Assembly (NCBI RefSeq): GCF_013426895.1
Contig: NZ_AP023174.1
Location: 1,922,001-1,986,000 of the forward strand
DNA from: Paraburkholderia largidicola
Lineage (GTDB): Bacteria > Pseudomonadota > Gammaproteobacteria > Burkholderiales > Burkholderiaceae
Length of the DNA: 64,000 nt
Reading direction: 5' to 3'
Under the pieces are notes generated by a model. It was given only the letters and a program-made list of their open reading frames with translations. It ran no database searches and was not told where the DNA came from. The translations under genes and the position numbers were made by a program. Shown piece by piece: positions 45,057-53,993 of this stretch. Position 1 is the first letter of the stretch; each line of letters starts with the position of its first letter.

Positions 45057-45401
45057 ATGGAACGCCTTGCCCGCTTGCTGCCCTTTCGCCAGTTCGGTCG
45101 TCTGCGCCATCTGCGCGAGCTTGTCCCTTGTGGTTCGCTGACGGCGCTTGCGTCGAACGTCGCGGGCCGCACGGCATCGCTGTTCGATGAAGAACCCCAG
45201 GCGCTGCCATCCGCGCAGCCGGCGTTTGCGCGCGTGTCGCTGAACTCGGGCCTCAATGCGGAACCGGCGCGGCGCGCACCCGTGCGGGTCTATCACGGGT
45301 CGTCGCGGCTCATCATGGTCGGCACGGTGGACGCCGTCTGCAATATGATCGATCGCGCGATTGCCGAGCAAGGCGATCAGCTGGCCCAACAGGCGGCGTG
45401 A
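45057..45401 (+). CDS. Hypothetical protein downstream of lexA
   Basis: A 114-residue basic protein with no family that I recognise. It starts 27 bases after lexA with a GGAGAG site, so it is very likely in the lexA transcript and SOS-induced. The N-terminal half is Arg/Leu-rich; the C-terminal half has PVRVYHGSSRLIMVGTVDAV, which looks folded (strand-turn-strand then helix). In pseudomonads this position is held by sulA, but I see no similarity to SulA. Confidence 0.75.
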   Translation: MERLARLLPFRQFGRLRHLRELVPCGSLTALASNVAGRTASLFDEEPQALPSAQPAFARVSLNSGLNAEPARRAPVRVYHGSSRLIMVGTVDAVCNMIDRAIAEQGDQLAQQAA

Positions 45402-45461
45402 GCGCGCCGCATGCGCTTGATATCGACGTCCGGAAACGCTTGCTTGCAAACTCGTGGGATC

Positions 45462-45504
45462 GTTTCAGTGCCGATCGGGTCCACACCTGATCGACATTGA
45501 AAAC
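45462..45504 (+). other. Long hairpin in front of the DUF2939 gene
   Basis: Bases 45462-45480 and 45485-45504 form a stem of about 15 pairs (two G-U, one mismatch) around a four-base loop, followed directly by the GGAG-type ribosome site. There is no T-run. It may be a translation-control hairpin, an attenuator, or a protein-binding palindrome. Confidence 0.5.
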
Positions 45505-45519
45505 GGAGCGTTCTGCACA

Positions 45520-46167
45520 ATGGCAGGTCTGGTAAAGATGAAAGGCCGGGTGGGTCGGCCACTTCTGATCGCGTTGATCGTGATCGTCGTCGTGGCTGCA
45601 CTGGGTTATGCGTACGCATCGCCGTATATCGCACTTGACCGGCTCAAACGCGCCGCCGATTCCCGCGATGTCGACACGGTCAATGCGTACGTCGATTACC
45701 CGGCGCTGCGCGACAGCCTCAAGTTACAGGTCACGGGATTGCTGACGCGCCGGCTCGACGTGCAACACAACGGCAATCCGCTTGCCGCCATCGGCGCGAT
45801 GATCGGTGTTGCATTGATAGGCCCGCTCGTCGATGCCTATGCGACGCCGGATGGTGTCGCCGCGTTGCTCAACGGCATTCCACCACGCGGCGAACCGGGC
45901 GAGCGCCCGCCTCCGCCGCCCGCTGCGCCAGCAGACAATCCGGCGCCCAATTCGCCACAAACGCCTGCGCCTGCGCCTGCGTCGAGCCAGGCTAACGCCA
46001 ACGGCAACACGCCGCCTCAACCGCCGCAAACCACGGCGGGCTACCGCGGTGTCAATGAATTCGTCGTGACTTATCAGCACGGCGTCGGCGACACGCGCTA
46101 TGCAGCGATCTTCCTTCGCCAGGGACTCTTTACCTGGAAGCTGTCAGCCGTGGATTTGAACGGCTGA
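45520..46167 (+). CDS. DUF2939 membrane-anchored protein
   Basis: A 215-residue protein with one N-terminal membrane helix (PLLIALIVIVVVAALGYAYA), then a DUF2939-type domain (ASPYIALDRLKRAADSRDVD, VDYPALRDSLKLQV) and a Pro/Ala/Asn-rich linker of about 45 residues before a final beta-rich piece. Function is unknown; it should face the periplasm. It stands alone between lexA and the stress gene, with a strong hairpin in its leader. ATG 45520 is set by the signal-anchor. Confidence 0.85.
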   Translation: MAGLVKMKGRVGRPLLIALIVIVVVAALGYAYASPYIALDRLKRAADSRDVDTVNAYVDYPALRDSLKLQVTGLLTRRLDVQHNGNPLAAIGAMIGVALIGPLVDAYATPDGVAALLNGIPPRGEPGERPPPPPAAPADNPAPNSPQTPAPAPASSQANANGNTPPQPPQTTAGYRGVNEFVVTYQHGVGDTRYAAIFLRQGLFTWKLSAVDLNG

Positions 46168-46203
46168 CGCTTCTTCACGCCACGTGCGCCGACGGCGGCT
46201 GCG

Positions 46204-46668
46204 TCACGCAGCCGCCTGTTCCTCTTCAGCCGCCGACGAGCACGCAACCAGAATGCTGCACGAGACGCGGTCAAGCAGCGGCGTATTGCCCGCGCCCATC
46301 CACCAGCGCGACAGCCCCGTGCGGCAGCGATGCCCGACCACCACGAGATCGGCGTGCAATTCATTCGCAAGCGAGGCAATTTCGTCGATGGGATGCCCGA
46401 ACGCGAAATGCCCCGTCGCCTTCACGCCACGTTCCGTGAGCCAGTCGACGCCTTCCTGCAGGATTTCACGCGCGGTCTTTTCGAAGCTGCCGCACGCGAC
46501 GTCCGTCAACAGGCCCGCGCTTTGCGCGATGCTCGAACGCATGTCGACGACCGACAGCAAATGCGTTTCCGCGCCGAGATCGAGCGCCAGATTCGCGCCG
46601 CAACGCAATGCCTTGCGGCCTTCACGCGAGCCGTCGTAGCACAGCAGAATCTTGTTGTAGCTCGCCAT
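46204..46668 (-). CDS. Universal stress protein UspA family
   Basis: A 154-residue Usp-domain protein. ILLCYDGSREGRKALRCGAN is the first strand and helix with the conserved Asp, and DLVVVGHRCRTGLSRWWMGA matches the ATP-binding G-x2-G-x9-G-S/T region, although the final Ser is in GNTPLLDRVSCSILV. It likely binds ATP or AMP and acts in stress survival. It is convergent with the DUF2939 gene and divergent from the NodI-like gene. Confidence 0.9.
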   Translation of the reverse strand: MASYNKILLCYDGSREGRKALRCGANLALDLGAETHLLSVVDMRSSIAQSAGLLTDVACGSFEKTAREILQEGVDWLTERGVKATGHFAFGHPIDEIASLANELHADLVVVGHRCRTGLSRWWMGAGNTPLLDRVSCSILVACSSAAEEEQAAA

Positions 46669-46946
46669 TTTGCTTCCCCCCATGCCCGCGACTATCGCGG
46701 TCTCATCTGAATCATGGTGCGCCGCAATTCGACATGCAAGGGATGGAAAACGCTAAGTGCGGTGGCCCGCGCAGTCCGGCATGACGCGCTGCAAGATCGT
46801 GCACCCGATCCGCCAGCGATACGCATCCATGCGCCAAACGCGGCACGCACGATGCCCTAAAATAGGCAGCCGCATGGCGCTTTGCACCCGCTTTGCACCG
46901 CGCTGTGTACCCGACAAGCACCTATTCAGGGAGCATCCGTCCACGT

Positions 46947-47861
46947 ATGTCCGAAGCTGCAATCGAATTTCATCAGGTCGAGAAGCGCTATGGCGGGAAG
47001 ACTGTCGTCGACGGCTTGTCGTTTCATGTGCGCGCGGGCGAATGTTTCGGACTGCTCGGTCCCAATGGCGCCGGCAAGACCACGACGCTGCGCATGCTGC
47101 TCGGCATCGCGGCGCCCGATGCGGGCAGCATCCGTCTGTGCGGCGAACCGATTCCAGTCCGCTCGCGCTTTGCGCGGGCGCGCGTCGGCGTCGTGCCGCA
47201 GTTCGACAATCTCGATCCCGATTTCACCGTCCGCGAAAACCTGCTGGTGTTCGGCCGCTACTTCGGCCTGTCCGCCGCGCAGTGTCGCGCGATGGCGCCG
47301 ACGCTGCTCGAATTCGCGCGCCTCGAAAGCAAGGCCGATGCGCGCGTCAGCGAACTGTCGGGCGGGATGAGACGGCGGCTCACGCTCGCGCGCGCGCTCA
47401 TCAACGATCCCGACGTGCTCATCATGGACGAGCCGACCACCGGCCTCGATCCGCAGGCGCGCCATCTGATCTGGGAGCGGCTACGCTCGCTGCTCGCGCG
47501 CGGCAAGACGATTCTGCTGACCACGCACTTCATGGAAGAAGCCGAGCGTCTGTGTCACCGGCTGTGCGTGATCGAGGAAGGACGCAAGATCGCGGAAGGC
47601 GCGCCGAATGAATTGATCGCTTCGGAAATAGGCTGCGACGTCATCGAAGTGTACGGCCCCGATCCCGTCACGCTGCGCGACGAACTGGCGCCGCTCTCGG
47701 TGCGCACCGAGATCAGCGGCGAAACGCTCTTCTGTTATGTCGACGACCCGCAACCCGTTCACGCGCGGCTGAAGCAGCGCGTGGGGCTGCGCTATCTGCA
47801 CCGGCCGGCGAATCTCGAAGACGTGTTCCTGCGCCTGACCGGGCGCGAAATGCAGGACTGA
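46947..47861 (+). CDS. nodI-like: ABC exporter ATPase, NodI-like
   Basis: A 304-residue ABC ATPase of the NodI/DrrA group. Walker A is [15 protein letters not shown], signature [16 protein letters not shown], Walker [15 protein letters not shown], and the C-terminal 80 residues carry the DRA-family extension. In rhizobia NodI with NodJ exports Nod factors; in Burkholderiaceae without nod genes very similar pairs are housekeeping genes of unknown substrate, and no nodABC genes are present here. Start ATG 46947 agrees with the 304-residue NodI length. It is 45 bases upstream of its permease. Confidence 0.9.
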   Translation: MSEAAIEFHQVEKRYGGKTVVDGLSFHVRAGECFGLLGPNGAGKTTTLRMLLGIAAPDAGSIRLCGEPIPVRSRFARARVGVVPQFDNLDPDFTVRENLLVFGRYFGLSAAQCRAMAPTLLEFARLESKADARVSELSGGMRRRLTLARALINDPDVLIMDEPTTGLDPQARHLIWERLRSLLARGKTILLTTHFMEEAERLCHRLCVIEEGRKIAEGAPNELIASEIGCDVIEVYGPDPVTLRDELAPLSVRTEISGETLFCYVDDPQPVHARLKQRVGLRYLHRPANLEDVFLRLTGREMQD

Positions 47862-47906
47862 CGAGCACACACTCATTCGCCAACGACATCCAGGCGCACA
47901 GCACAC

Positions 47907-48731
47907 ATGGACTTACGCACTTACGACACCCCCGAACACGCCGCGGCACGCGAGCGCTTCGCCGCGCTGCCCGCGAACGCCGTCAACTGGATCGCCGTCT
48001 GGCGGCGCAACTATCTGGTGTGGCGCAAGCTCGCGCTCGCGTCGATGTTCGGCAATCTCGCCGATCCGATGATTTATCTGTTCGGACTCGGCTTCGGCCT
48101 CGGGCTGATGGTCGGACATGTCGACGGAGTCTCGTACATCTCGTTCCTTGCGGCGGGCACAGTGGCGTCGAGCGTGATGATGTCGGCGAGCTTCGAGTCG
48201 ACGTATTCGGGCTTTTCTCGGATGCACGTGCAGCGCACCTGGGAAGCGATCATGCACACGCCGCTCACACTCGGCGACATCGTGCTCGGCGAGGTCGTGT
48301 GGGCGGGCAGCAAGGCCGTGCTGTCGGGCGCCGCCATCATGGTCGTGGCGGGCGCGCTCGGCTATGCGAGCTTTCCGTCGATGCTCATCGCGCTGCCCGT
48401 CATCGTGCTGGCGGGGCTGGCGTTTGCGAGCACGGCGATGATCGTGACGGCGCTCGCGCCCTCGTACGATTTCTTCATGTTCTATCAGACGCTGGTGCTC
48501 ACGCCGATGCTGCTGCTCTCGGGCGTGTTCTTTCCGCTGTCGCAATTGCCGCCCGCTGCGCAATTCGCCGCGCAACTGCTGCCGCTTGCGCACACCGTCG
48601 ACCTGATCCGCCCGGCGCTGCTCGACCGTCCGATGAGCGACGCGGCGCTACATGTGGCCGTACTGGCCGCCTATGTGGTGGTGCCGTTCTGCGTATCGGC
48701 GGTGCTGTTTCGCCGCCGCATGATGCGCTGA
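47907..48731 (+). CDS. nodJ-like: ABC-2 exporter permease, NodJ-like
   Basis: A 274-residue ABC-2 type permease with six hydrophobic segments. [20 protein letters not shown] and [14 protein letters not shown] near the start, [20 protein letters not shown] in the middle and [16 protein letters not shown] are typical of NodJ. It pairs with the preceding ATPase to export an unidentified lipid-linked saccharide or similar compound. The transcript ends at a strong hairpin that overlaps the stop codon. Confidence 0.9.
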   Translation: MDLRTYDTPEHAAARERFAALPANAVNWIAVWRRNYLVWRKLALASMFGNLADPMIYLFGLGFGLGLMVGHVDGVSYISFLAAGTVASSVMMSASFESTYSGFSRMHVQRTWEAIMHTPLTLGDIVLGEVVWAGSKAVLSGAAIMVVAGALGYASFPSMLIALPVIVLAGLAFASTAMIVTALAPSYDFFMFYQTLVLTPMLLLSGVFFPLSQLPPAAQFAAQLLPLAHTVDLIRPALLDRPMSDAALHVAVLAAYVVVPFCVSAVLFRRRMMR

Positions 48732-48768
48732 GGGCGCCGCGCGCAGGTTCCTGCGCGGCGGCGCCCTC
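48730..48768. terminator. Bidirectional hairpin between nodJ-like and the next gene
   Basis: GAGGGCGCCGC plus GCGCAGG pair with CCTGCGC plus GGCGGCGCCCTC around a two-base loop. There is no long T-run, but it lies exactly between convergent genes and probably works in both directions. Confidence 0.6.
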
Positions 48769-48785
48769 AAGCAGATTGAATCAGA

Positions 48786-49208
48786 TCACTCTTCGTCGTC
48801 CGACCACGGCACGTCGACGTCCGAGATGAACTCGACCGTCGCGAACGGCCCGCCTTCCTGCCGGCCGATCTTGCCGTCCGCGCGATGCCATTCGACGCGG
48901 AACATCGTGCCGGGATCGTCGGAGCGCAAACGGATCGTGCGCAACTCTTCCGGGTCGGCTTCCTCGACGGGGCCATCGAGCGAAACGAGCAGCGCCTGCG
49001 GCCACATACCTTCGACGGGATCGTAAATGCGGTCGCCGTCGGGAATCGACGTATGCGCTTCGACGCCGATCGTCGCCGATGCGTCGATGATCATCTTGCC
49101 CAATGCGCGCAGCACGGCTGTCGCGCGCGCCGAATTGGCCTGACGGATAGCGAGATCCCCACGCGTCAGCGCCTGTTCGAGTTTCGGATTGGTCTTTTGT
49201 TGGGCCAT
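48786..49208 (-). CDS. Conserved hypothetical protein
   Basis: A 140-residue acidic soluble protein that I do not recognise. It begins MAQQKTNPKLEQALTRGDLA, has a helical first half and a beta-rich second half (DGDRIYDPVEGMWPQALLVS, MFRVEWHRADGKIGRQEGGP), and ends DVPWSDDEE. No signal or membrane segment. It is convergent with the NodJ-like gene and has its own leader of about 250 bases. Confidence 0.75.
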   Translation of the reverse strand: MAQQKTNPKLEQALTRGDLAIRQANSARATAVLRALGKMIIDASATIGVEAHTSIPDGDRIYDPVEGMWPQALLVSLDGPVEEADPEELRTIRLRSDDPGTMFRVEWHRADGKIGRQEGGPFATVEFISDVDVPWSDDEE

Positions 49209-49457
49209 GCGATGTCCTGAATTAACTGGTTGGCGCTTGCACGCCGTTTTGTGCAGCTGAATGATTCGTCCTGTCTTGCGCCGCGTTGGCAGCATGAACG
49301 GGCGCCATCGTAGCATTTGCGTCCGTCCGCCTGCGTCTTGCAGTGCAACAAGGCAGCGTCCATGCAACCAGGCGATGCATCGCGATCGCGCGCTTGCCTC
49401 CCCAGTGTAGGACGAGATTCGCCGCCGCGACGCCGCGTTTTGATTACGGACGCTTGC

Positions 49458-50516
49458 TCAGAAGCCGAGCGCCACGGCCAGCAGCCCGGCCAGCACGCCG
49501 AACGCGACCACGCCGACGGCCACGACGGTCAGCACGCGCGGCCGGAACGAGCGCGCGAGCATCGCGAGCGACGGCACGCTGATGGGCGGCAGCGTCATCA
49601 GCAGCGCGCCCGCGGGGCCGACGCCCATGCCGAGCGACAGCATTGCCTGAATGATGGGCACCTCGCCTGCCGTCGGGATCACGAACAGCATGCCCGCAAC
49701 GGCCAGCGCGACGATCCATACGATTTCGTTGCCGATCTCTGGCCCGACTTGCGGAAAGAGCCACGCGCGCGCTGCGCCGAGCAGCAGGACCAGCACGATG
49801 TATTCCGGCACGAGGCGCACGGCCATCCGCGCGAAGATCGATAGCCAGCGCGCGAACGGGTTGCCGTCACGCTGCTCGCCGACCAGTTCGACGAGGCGCG
49901 CATCGGCCGCCTGCGCTTCTGTGGGCGTGACGAGCCGGTTCGCCAGATAGCCGAGGCCGAACACCATCGCGATGCCGAGCACGAGCCGCAGCCCCGCCCA
50001 ATGCCAGCCGAGCACGAAACCCATGAACACGAGCGTCGCGGGATTGAGCACCGAATTGCCGAGCCAGAACGCGATGGCGCCACCCGGCGAAGCCTGGCGC
50101 GCGCGCAGTCCGGCGACGACGGGCGCCGCGCAGCAGGTGCACATCATGCCCGGCAGCGCCAGCAGGCCGCCCGCCGCGACGCTGCCAAAGCCCGTCTTGC
50201 CGAGCAGCCGCGCCACCCAGTGCGCGGGCAGCAGCGCCTGCACGGCCGAACCGAGCAGCAGGCCGAGCAACATCGCCTGCCAGATTGCCTTGCCGTACGC
50301 GAGCGCGTAGGCCAGCGCCGCGCTCCACGACGGCGCAGGCGGGCTCGACGCCTTGCCCATCAGGATCGACGCGCCGATCGAATGCGTCGAGGCCGCCGTA
50401 AACGCGCGGTTGTAATACGGAAACCATTTGACGTAGAAAAGTCCCGCGATAGCGAGCAGCACGAAAATCGGCCAGGTCGAAGCGGCGGACGAAGGAGTGG
50501 GACGCGTGGCGTTCAT
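49458..50516 (-). CDS. UPF0718/DUF318-type permease
   Basis: A 352-residue membrane protein with about nine hydrophobic segments. The family shows paired inverted halves, visible here as ARLLGKTGFGSVAAGGLLAL with the cysteine motif PGMMCTCCAAPVVAG, and the second half VIPTAGEVPIIQAMLSLGMG. Members include the organoarsenical exporter ArsP, which uses conserved cysteines, so metal or metalloid export is a possibility. No regulator of the ArsR type lies nearby. Start ATG 50516. Confidence 0.8.
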   Translation of the reverse strand: MNATRPTPSSAASTWPIFVLLAIAGLFYVKWFPYYNRAFTAASTHSIGASILMGKASSPPAPSWSAALAYALAYGKAIWQAMLLGLLLGSAVQALLPAHWVARLLGKTGFGSVAAGGLLALPGMMCTCCAAPVVAGLRARQASPGGAIAFWLGNSVLNPATLVFMGFVLGWHWAGLRLVLGIAMVFGLGYLANRLVTPTEAQAADARLVELVGEQRDGNPFARWLSIFARMAVRLVPEYIVLVLLLGAARAWLFPQVGPEIGNEIVWIVALAVAGMLFVIPTAGEVPIIQAMLSLGMGVGPAGALLMTLPPISVPSLAMLARSFRPRVLTVVAVGVVAFGVLAGLLAVALGF

Positions 50517-50782
50517 CGTCGTGGGGGTCGGTCGTTGTGTTGTTGATTACGATTGCCGCTCGTGCGGCAGGTGCGGATTCGCGCGCCGTCGGGCGCCCGC
50601 ATCGGTGCGCGGCAACGGTCCACTCTACACGGATCGAACGAGATCGTAAAAAGTGGGGGCGTAAGCGGCGCGACTGCTGGGTCTGGGTCGCGCGATCGTG
50701 CGATTGGGTGCGGGTGCGCCCGTGCGAACCCTTGCCGCCAGCGCGAACCGCGACATGGACGTCGCGGCGCGCGGCGTGCCGC

Positions 50783-51835
50783 TCAAGGCGCGGGGTTCGG
50801 CTGCAGTTCGTGCAGCGCGTCGATTTCGGCAAGCGCTTCCGCCGACAGCTTCACATTGGCGCTCGCGATGTTCTCTTTCAGCTGATCGAGCGAGGTCGCG
50901 CCGATCAGATTGCTGGTCAGGAACGGCCGGCTGTTGACGAACGCAAGCGCGAACTGCGCGGGCGACAGACCGTGGCGCTTCGCCAGCTCGACGTAACGGG
51001 TCGTTGCCTGCACGGATTGAGGCTTGCTGTAGCGCTGGAAGCGCTCGAACAGCGTGATGCGCGCACCCGCAGGACGCGCGCCGCCTTCGTACTTGCCCGA
51101 CAGCCAGCCGAACGCGAGCGGCGAATACGCGAGCAGCCCGACATGCTCGCGATGCGAGAACTCGGACAGCCCCGCTTCGAACGTGCGGTTCAGCAGGCTG
51201 TACGGATTCTGGATCGACACGATGCGCGGCAAGCCGAGCTTCTCCGACGCGCGCAGAAATTGCGCGACGCCCCAGGGCGTTTCGTTCGACACGCCGATAT
51301 GGCGCACCTTCCCTTCCTTTACGAAATCCGCGAGCACGCTGAGCGTTTCTTCGATCGGCACGGTGTACGCGTCGTCGATCCATGGATACGCCGGGCGGCC
51401 GAACGTCATCGTGCTGCGATCGGGCCAGTGCAACTGGTACAGATCGACGTAGTCCGTTTGCAGACGCTTGAGACTGCCGTTCAGCGCCTCCGTGAGGTTC
51501 TTGCGGTCATACTGGTTGCCCTCGCCGCGAATGTGACGCGGGTTGTGCGGCTGACGCGCAGGACCTGCGATCTTCGTCGCGAGCACGATCTTCTCGCGCA
51601 TACTGCGATGCTGTGCGATCCACGTGCCGATGTAGCGTTCCGTCAAGCCCTGCGTTTCCGGGCGCGGCGGCACCGGGTACATCTCGGCGGCGTCGATCAG
51701 CGTGACGCCCTGAGCGAGCGCGTAATCGATCTGTTCGTGCGCGTCGCGCTCCGTGTTCTGCTCGCCCCACGTCATCGTGCCGAGACCGATCAGGCTGACC
51801 TTCACATCTGTTTCGCCGAGTCTGCGGTATTCCAT
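50783..51835 (-). CDS. NADP(H)-dependent aldo-keto reductase, Tas-like
   Basis: A TIM-barrel aldo-keto reductase, 350 residues, close to E. coli Tas. The catalytic tetrad is in place: Asp and Tyr in LIDAAEMYPVPP, Lys in IVLATKIAG and His in LYQLHWPDRS. The C-terminal cofactor part has SNLIGATSLDQLKENIAS. Substrate is unknown. It is a single gene between the permease and the MFS gene, divergent from the latter. Confidence 0.92.
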   Translation of the reverse strand: MEYRRLGETDVKVSLIGLGTMTWGEQNTERDAHEQIDYALAQGVTLIDAAEMYPVPPRPETQGLTERYIGTWIAQHRSMREKIVLATKIAGPARQPHNPRHIRGEGNQYDRKNLTEALNGSLKRLQTDYVDLYQLHWPDRSTMTFGRPAYPWIDDAYTVPIEETLSVLADFVKEGKVRHIGVSNETPWGVAQFLRASEKLGLPRIVSIQNPYSLLNRTFEAGLSEFSHREHVGLLAYSPLAFGWLSGKYEGGARPAGARITLFERFQRYSKPQSVQATTRYVELAKRHGLSPAQFALAFVNSRPFLTSNLIGATSLDQLKENIASANVKLSAEALAEIDALHELQPNPAP

Positions 51836-51995
51836 CGCCTGGTTCCTGTTCGTGTTCTTGCGGGTGATAAATCGGTAAAAAGCGAAATTACCATGTCCGC
51901 GCGAACCGCGTGCGTGGCTAGAATGTCGGCTGGCCGCGCCGCGACCTGGTCCGACACATGGCCGGTTTCGATGCGCTTACAACGTTCGGAGAATC

Positions 51996-53441
51996 ATGTC
52001 GATGTCAGATGCGCCGTCCACGTCATCCGCTCCTTCGAACGGACGGCAGTCGCTGATCGTGACGCTCGTGGCCGCGGCGTTTTTCATGGAGAACCTCGAC
52101 GGCACGATCATCGCGACCGCGCTGCCGCAAATGGCGCAGTCGTTCAACGTGCATGCCGTCGATCTGTCGATCGGCATCACGTCGTATCTGCTGACGCTCG
52201 CCGTGTTCATTCCAATCAGCGGCTGGGCCGCCGACCGCTTCGGCGTGCGCAATGTGTTCACGGCGGCGCTGGCGGTGTTCACGGCGTCGTCGGTTGCATG
52301 CGGGATGACGAACGGGCTCGTCGAGTTCACGGCGGCGCGCATCGTGCAGGGCATCGGCGGCGCGATGATGGTGCCCGTCGGACGCCTCGCCGTCCTGCGC
52401 GCGACGCCCAAGGACGGCCTGATGCGCGCGATCTCGATCATCACGTGGCCCGGACTCGTCGCGCCCGTCATCGGACCGCCGCTCGGCGGCTTCATCACGA
52501 CGTACTCGTCGTGGCGCTGGATCTTCTATCTGAACGTGCCGCTTGGGATGCTCGGCATCGTGCTCGCGTGGCGCTTCATCGCCGCGGAAGGCGAATCGCA
52601 GAAGCGTCCGTTCGATGGCATCGGCTTCGCGCTGTGTGGTATCGCAGGCACGGCGATCATGTACGCGATGGAACTGCTCGGCCGCTCGGACGCGCCGTGG
52701 CGCGAAGCGCTCGCGTTCCTCGCAGCAGGACTCGCTGCGGGCATCGGCGCCCTCTTTCATCTGCGCCGCAGCGCGCATCCCGTGGTCGATCTGACGGCGT
52801 TTCGCATCAAGACGTTTGCTGTCGCGATGGGCGGCGGCTCGCTGTTTCGCGTATCGATCAGCGCTGTGCCGTTTCTGCTGCCGCTGATGTTCCAGCTCGG
52901 CTTCGGCATGAACGCGTTCCATTCGGGGCTGCTGACGCTGATCGTGTTCGCCGGCAACCTGTCGATGAAGCTCGTGACGACGCCTGTGATGCGGCGCTTC
53001 GGCTTTCGTCCCGTATTGCTCGTGAATGGCGCGCTCGCCGCGCTCAGCATTGCGGCGATGAGTCTGCTGACGGCTTCGACGCCGCTCGTGCCGATGGCCG
53101 TCGTGCTGTTTGCGAGCGGCCTGTCGCGCTCGTTGCAGTTCACGGCCGTCAATACACTCGCGTTCGCCGATGTGCCGAAGCCGCAGATGAGCGGCGCATC
53201 GACGTTATCGAGCACACTCTCGCAAATGACGATGGGCATGGGCGTCGCACTCGGCGCGATCGCGCTGCGGCTCGCGGCGTGGTTGCACGGGCACGAAACG
53301 CAATCTGTGACGCCGGCCGATTTCAGCATTGCCTTCCTGCTGGTAGCGGCTGTCGGTCTGGTGGCGATCATCGATGTGTTCGGGCTCGAGCGCGATGCGG
53401 GCGCGCATGTGAGCGGGCATCATGGGCGGAAACGGGCTTAA
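51996..53441 (+). CDS. MFS multidrug efflux transporter, DHA2 family
   Basis: A 481-residue major facilitator with about 14 hydrophobic helices. The DHA2 signatures are ENLDGTIIATALPQMAQSF in the first helix, GWAADRFGVRNVFTAALAVF (motif A) and ARIVQGIGGAMMVPVGRL, then GPPLGGFITTYSSWRWIFYL (motif C). It should export drugs or metabolites with protons. Start could also be ATG 52002 (second Met). It is divergent from the aldo-keto reductase. Confidence 0.92.
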   Translation: MSMSDAPSTSSAPSNGRQSLIVTLVAAAFFMENLDGTIIATALPQMAQSFNVHAVDLSIGITSYLLTLAVFIPISGWAADRFGVRNVFTAALAVFTASSVACGMTNGLVEFTAARIVQGIGGAMMVPVGRLAVLRATPKDGLMRAISIITWPGLVAPVIGPPLGGFITTYSSWRWIFYLNVPLGMLGIVLAWRFIAAEGESQKRPFDGIGFALCGIAGTAIMYAMELLGRSDAPWREALAFLAAGLAAGIGALFHLRRSAHPVVDLTAFRIKTFAVAMGGGSLFRVSISAVPFLLPLMFQLGFGMNAFHSGLLTLIVFAGNLSMKLVTTPVMRRFGFRPVLLVNGALAALSIAAMSLLTASTPLVPMAVVLFASGLSRSLQFTAVNTLAFADVPKPQMSGASTLSSTLSQMTMGMGVALGAIALRLAAWLHGHETQSVTPADFSIAFLLVAAVGLVAIIDVFGLERDAGAHVSGHHGRKRA

Positions 53442-53470
53442 CTATCTGGCGCTGGATGTGTGGACTTGAA

Positions 53471-53683
53471 ATGAATGTCGAACAGTTTGAATTGCTCGTG
53501 ACGCGCACGATGCCCTACGGCAAATACAAAGGGCGCGTGATCGCCGATCTGCCGGGACATTATCTGAACTGGTTTGCGCGTGAAGGATTTCCGCCTGGCG
53601 AGATCGGCAGGCTGCTCGCGTTGATGCACGAGATCGATCACAACGGCTTGAAGGACATGCTGAAGCCGTTACGGAAAGGATGA
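53471..53683 (+). CDS. DUF3820 family protein
   Basis: A 70-residue protein that matches DUF3820 (RTMPYGKYKGRVIADLPGHY, LNWFAREGFPPGEIGRLLAL). Function is unknown. It follows the MFS gene by 29 bases on the same strand and is the last host gene before the prophage attachment site. Two hairpins follow. Confidence 0.88.
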   Translation: MNVEQFELLVTRTMPYGKYKGRVIADLPGHYLNWFAREGFPPGEIGRLLALMHEIDHNGLKDMLKPLRKG

Positions 53684-53698
53684 ATCTGCGTTTGACCT

Positions 53699-53736
53699 GA
53701 TGCGCTGCCGTTCGACACTTCGAACGACAGCGCATC
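53699..53736 (+). terminator. Hairpin after the DUF3820 gene
   Basis: GATGCGCTGCCGTTCGA pairs with TTCGAACGACAGCGCATC (one mismatch) around three bases. No T-run follows, so it may need Rho or act as a 3' stabiliser. Confidence 0.55.
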
Positions 53737-53752
53737 GCATATCACGGACGCC

Positions 53753-53790
53753 AAAACAAAAACGGCATTGCGATTTCTCGCAATGCCGTT
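53753..53790 (-). terminator. Intrinsic terminator of the tRNA-His locus
   Basis: On the minus strand AACGGCATTGCGA pairs perfectly with TCGCAATGCCGTT and a T-rich run (TTTTTGTTTT) follows. It lies 11 bases beyond the tRNA-His 3' end and is most likely the original terminator of that tRNA gene. Confidence 0.85.
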
Positions 53791-53801
53791 TCTGAATTCT
53801 C

Positions 53802-53849
53802 TGGGGTGGCTGATGGGACTCGAACCCACGACGACAGGAATCACAATCC
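53802..53849 (-). other. tRNA-His 3' fragment: prophage attachment site
   Basis: On the minus strand these 48 bases equal the 3' part of tRNA-His: from GGATTGTGATTCC (anticodon GTG and 3' stem), through the T arm GGGTTCGAGTCCC, to the acceptor end with CCA. Upstream of the anticodon stem the sequence stops resembling a tRNA: the 5' acceptor strand, D arm and the matching side of the anticodon stem are missing. A 3' tRNA fragment next to phage genes is the hallmark of integration into the tRNA; the intact copy should be at the other prophage end, outside the window. Confidence 0.85.
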
Positions 53850-53993
53850 AGCCGTCGATTTCGCTCGCCGCCCCGCCATTGTTGGACATGACTAACCGGT
53901 CGTCGGAACAAATATAGCAGATCGCCCCACGATTTCATGCGGGTTTCAAGAGACCCGTTCCGAAATTCGGGGCTGGAAAACGCATCCGCTATA

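Noticed and set aside
46947..48731. Symbiotic nodulation genes
   Set aside because: No nodA, nodB, nodC or nod box nearby, and the pair sits among housekeeping genes, so export of Nod factors is not implied.
50537..53470. A 1048-codon open frame on the plus strand
   Set aside because: It runs antisense to the aldo-keto reductase and out of frame with the MFS gene. Only its last 70 codons, the DUF3820 gene at 53471, are real.
53802..53900. A complete tRNA-His gene
   Set aside because: The 5' acceptor strand, D arm and 5' side of the anticodon stem cannot be found; only the 3' 48 bases match.
53638..53938. Minus-strand frames of 83 and 89 codons over the attachment site
   Set aside because: They translate straight through the tRNA-His fragment and its terminator; no conserved domain and no ribosome site.
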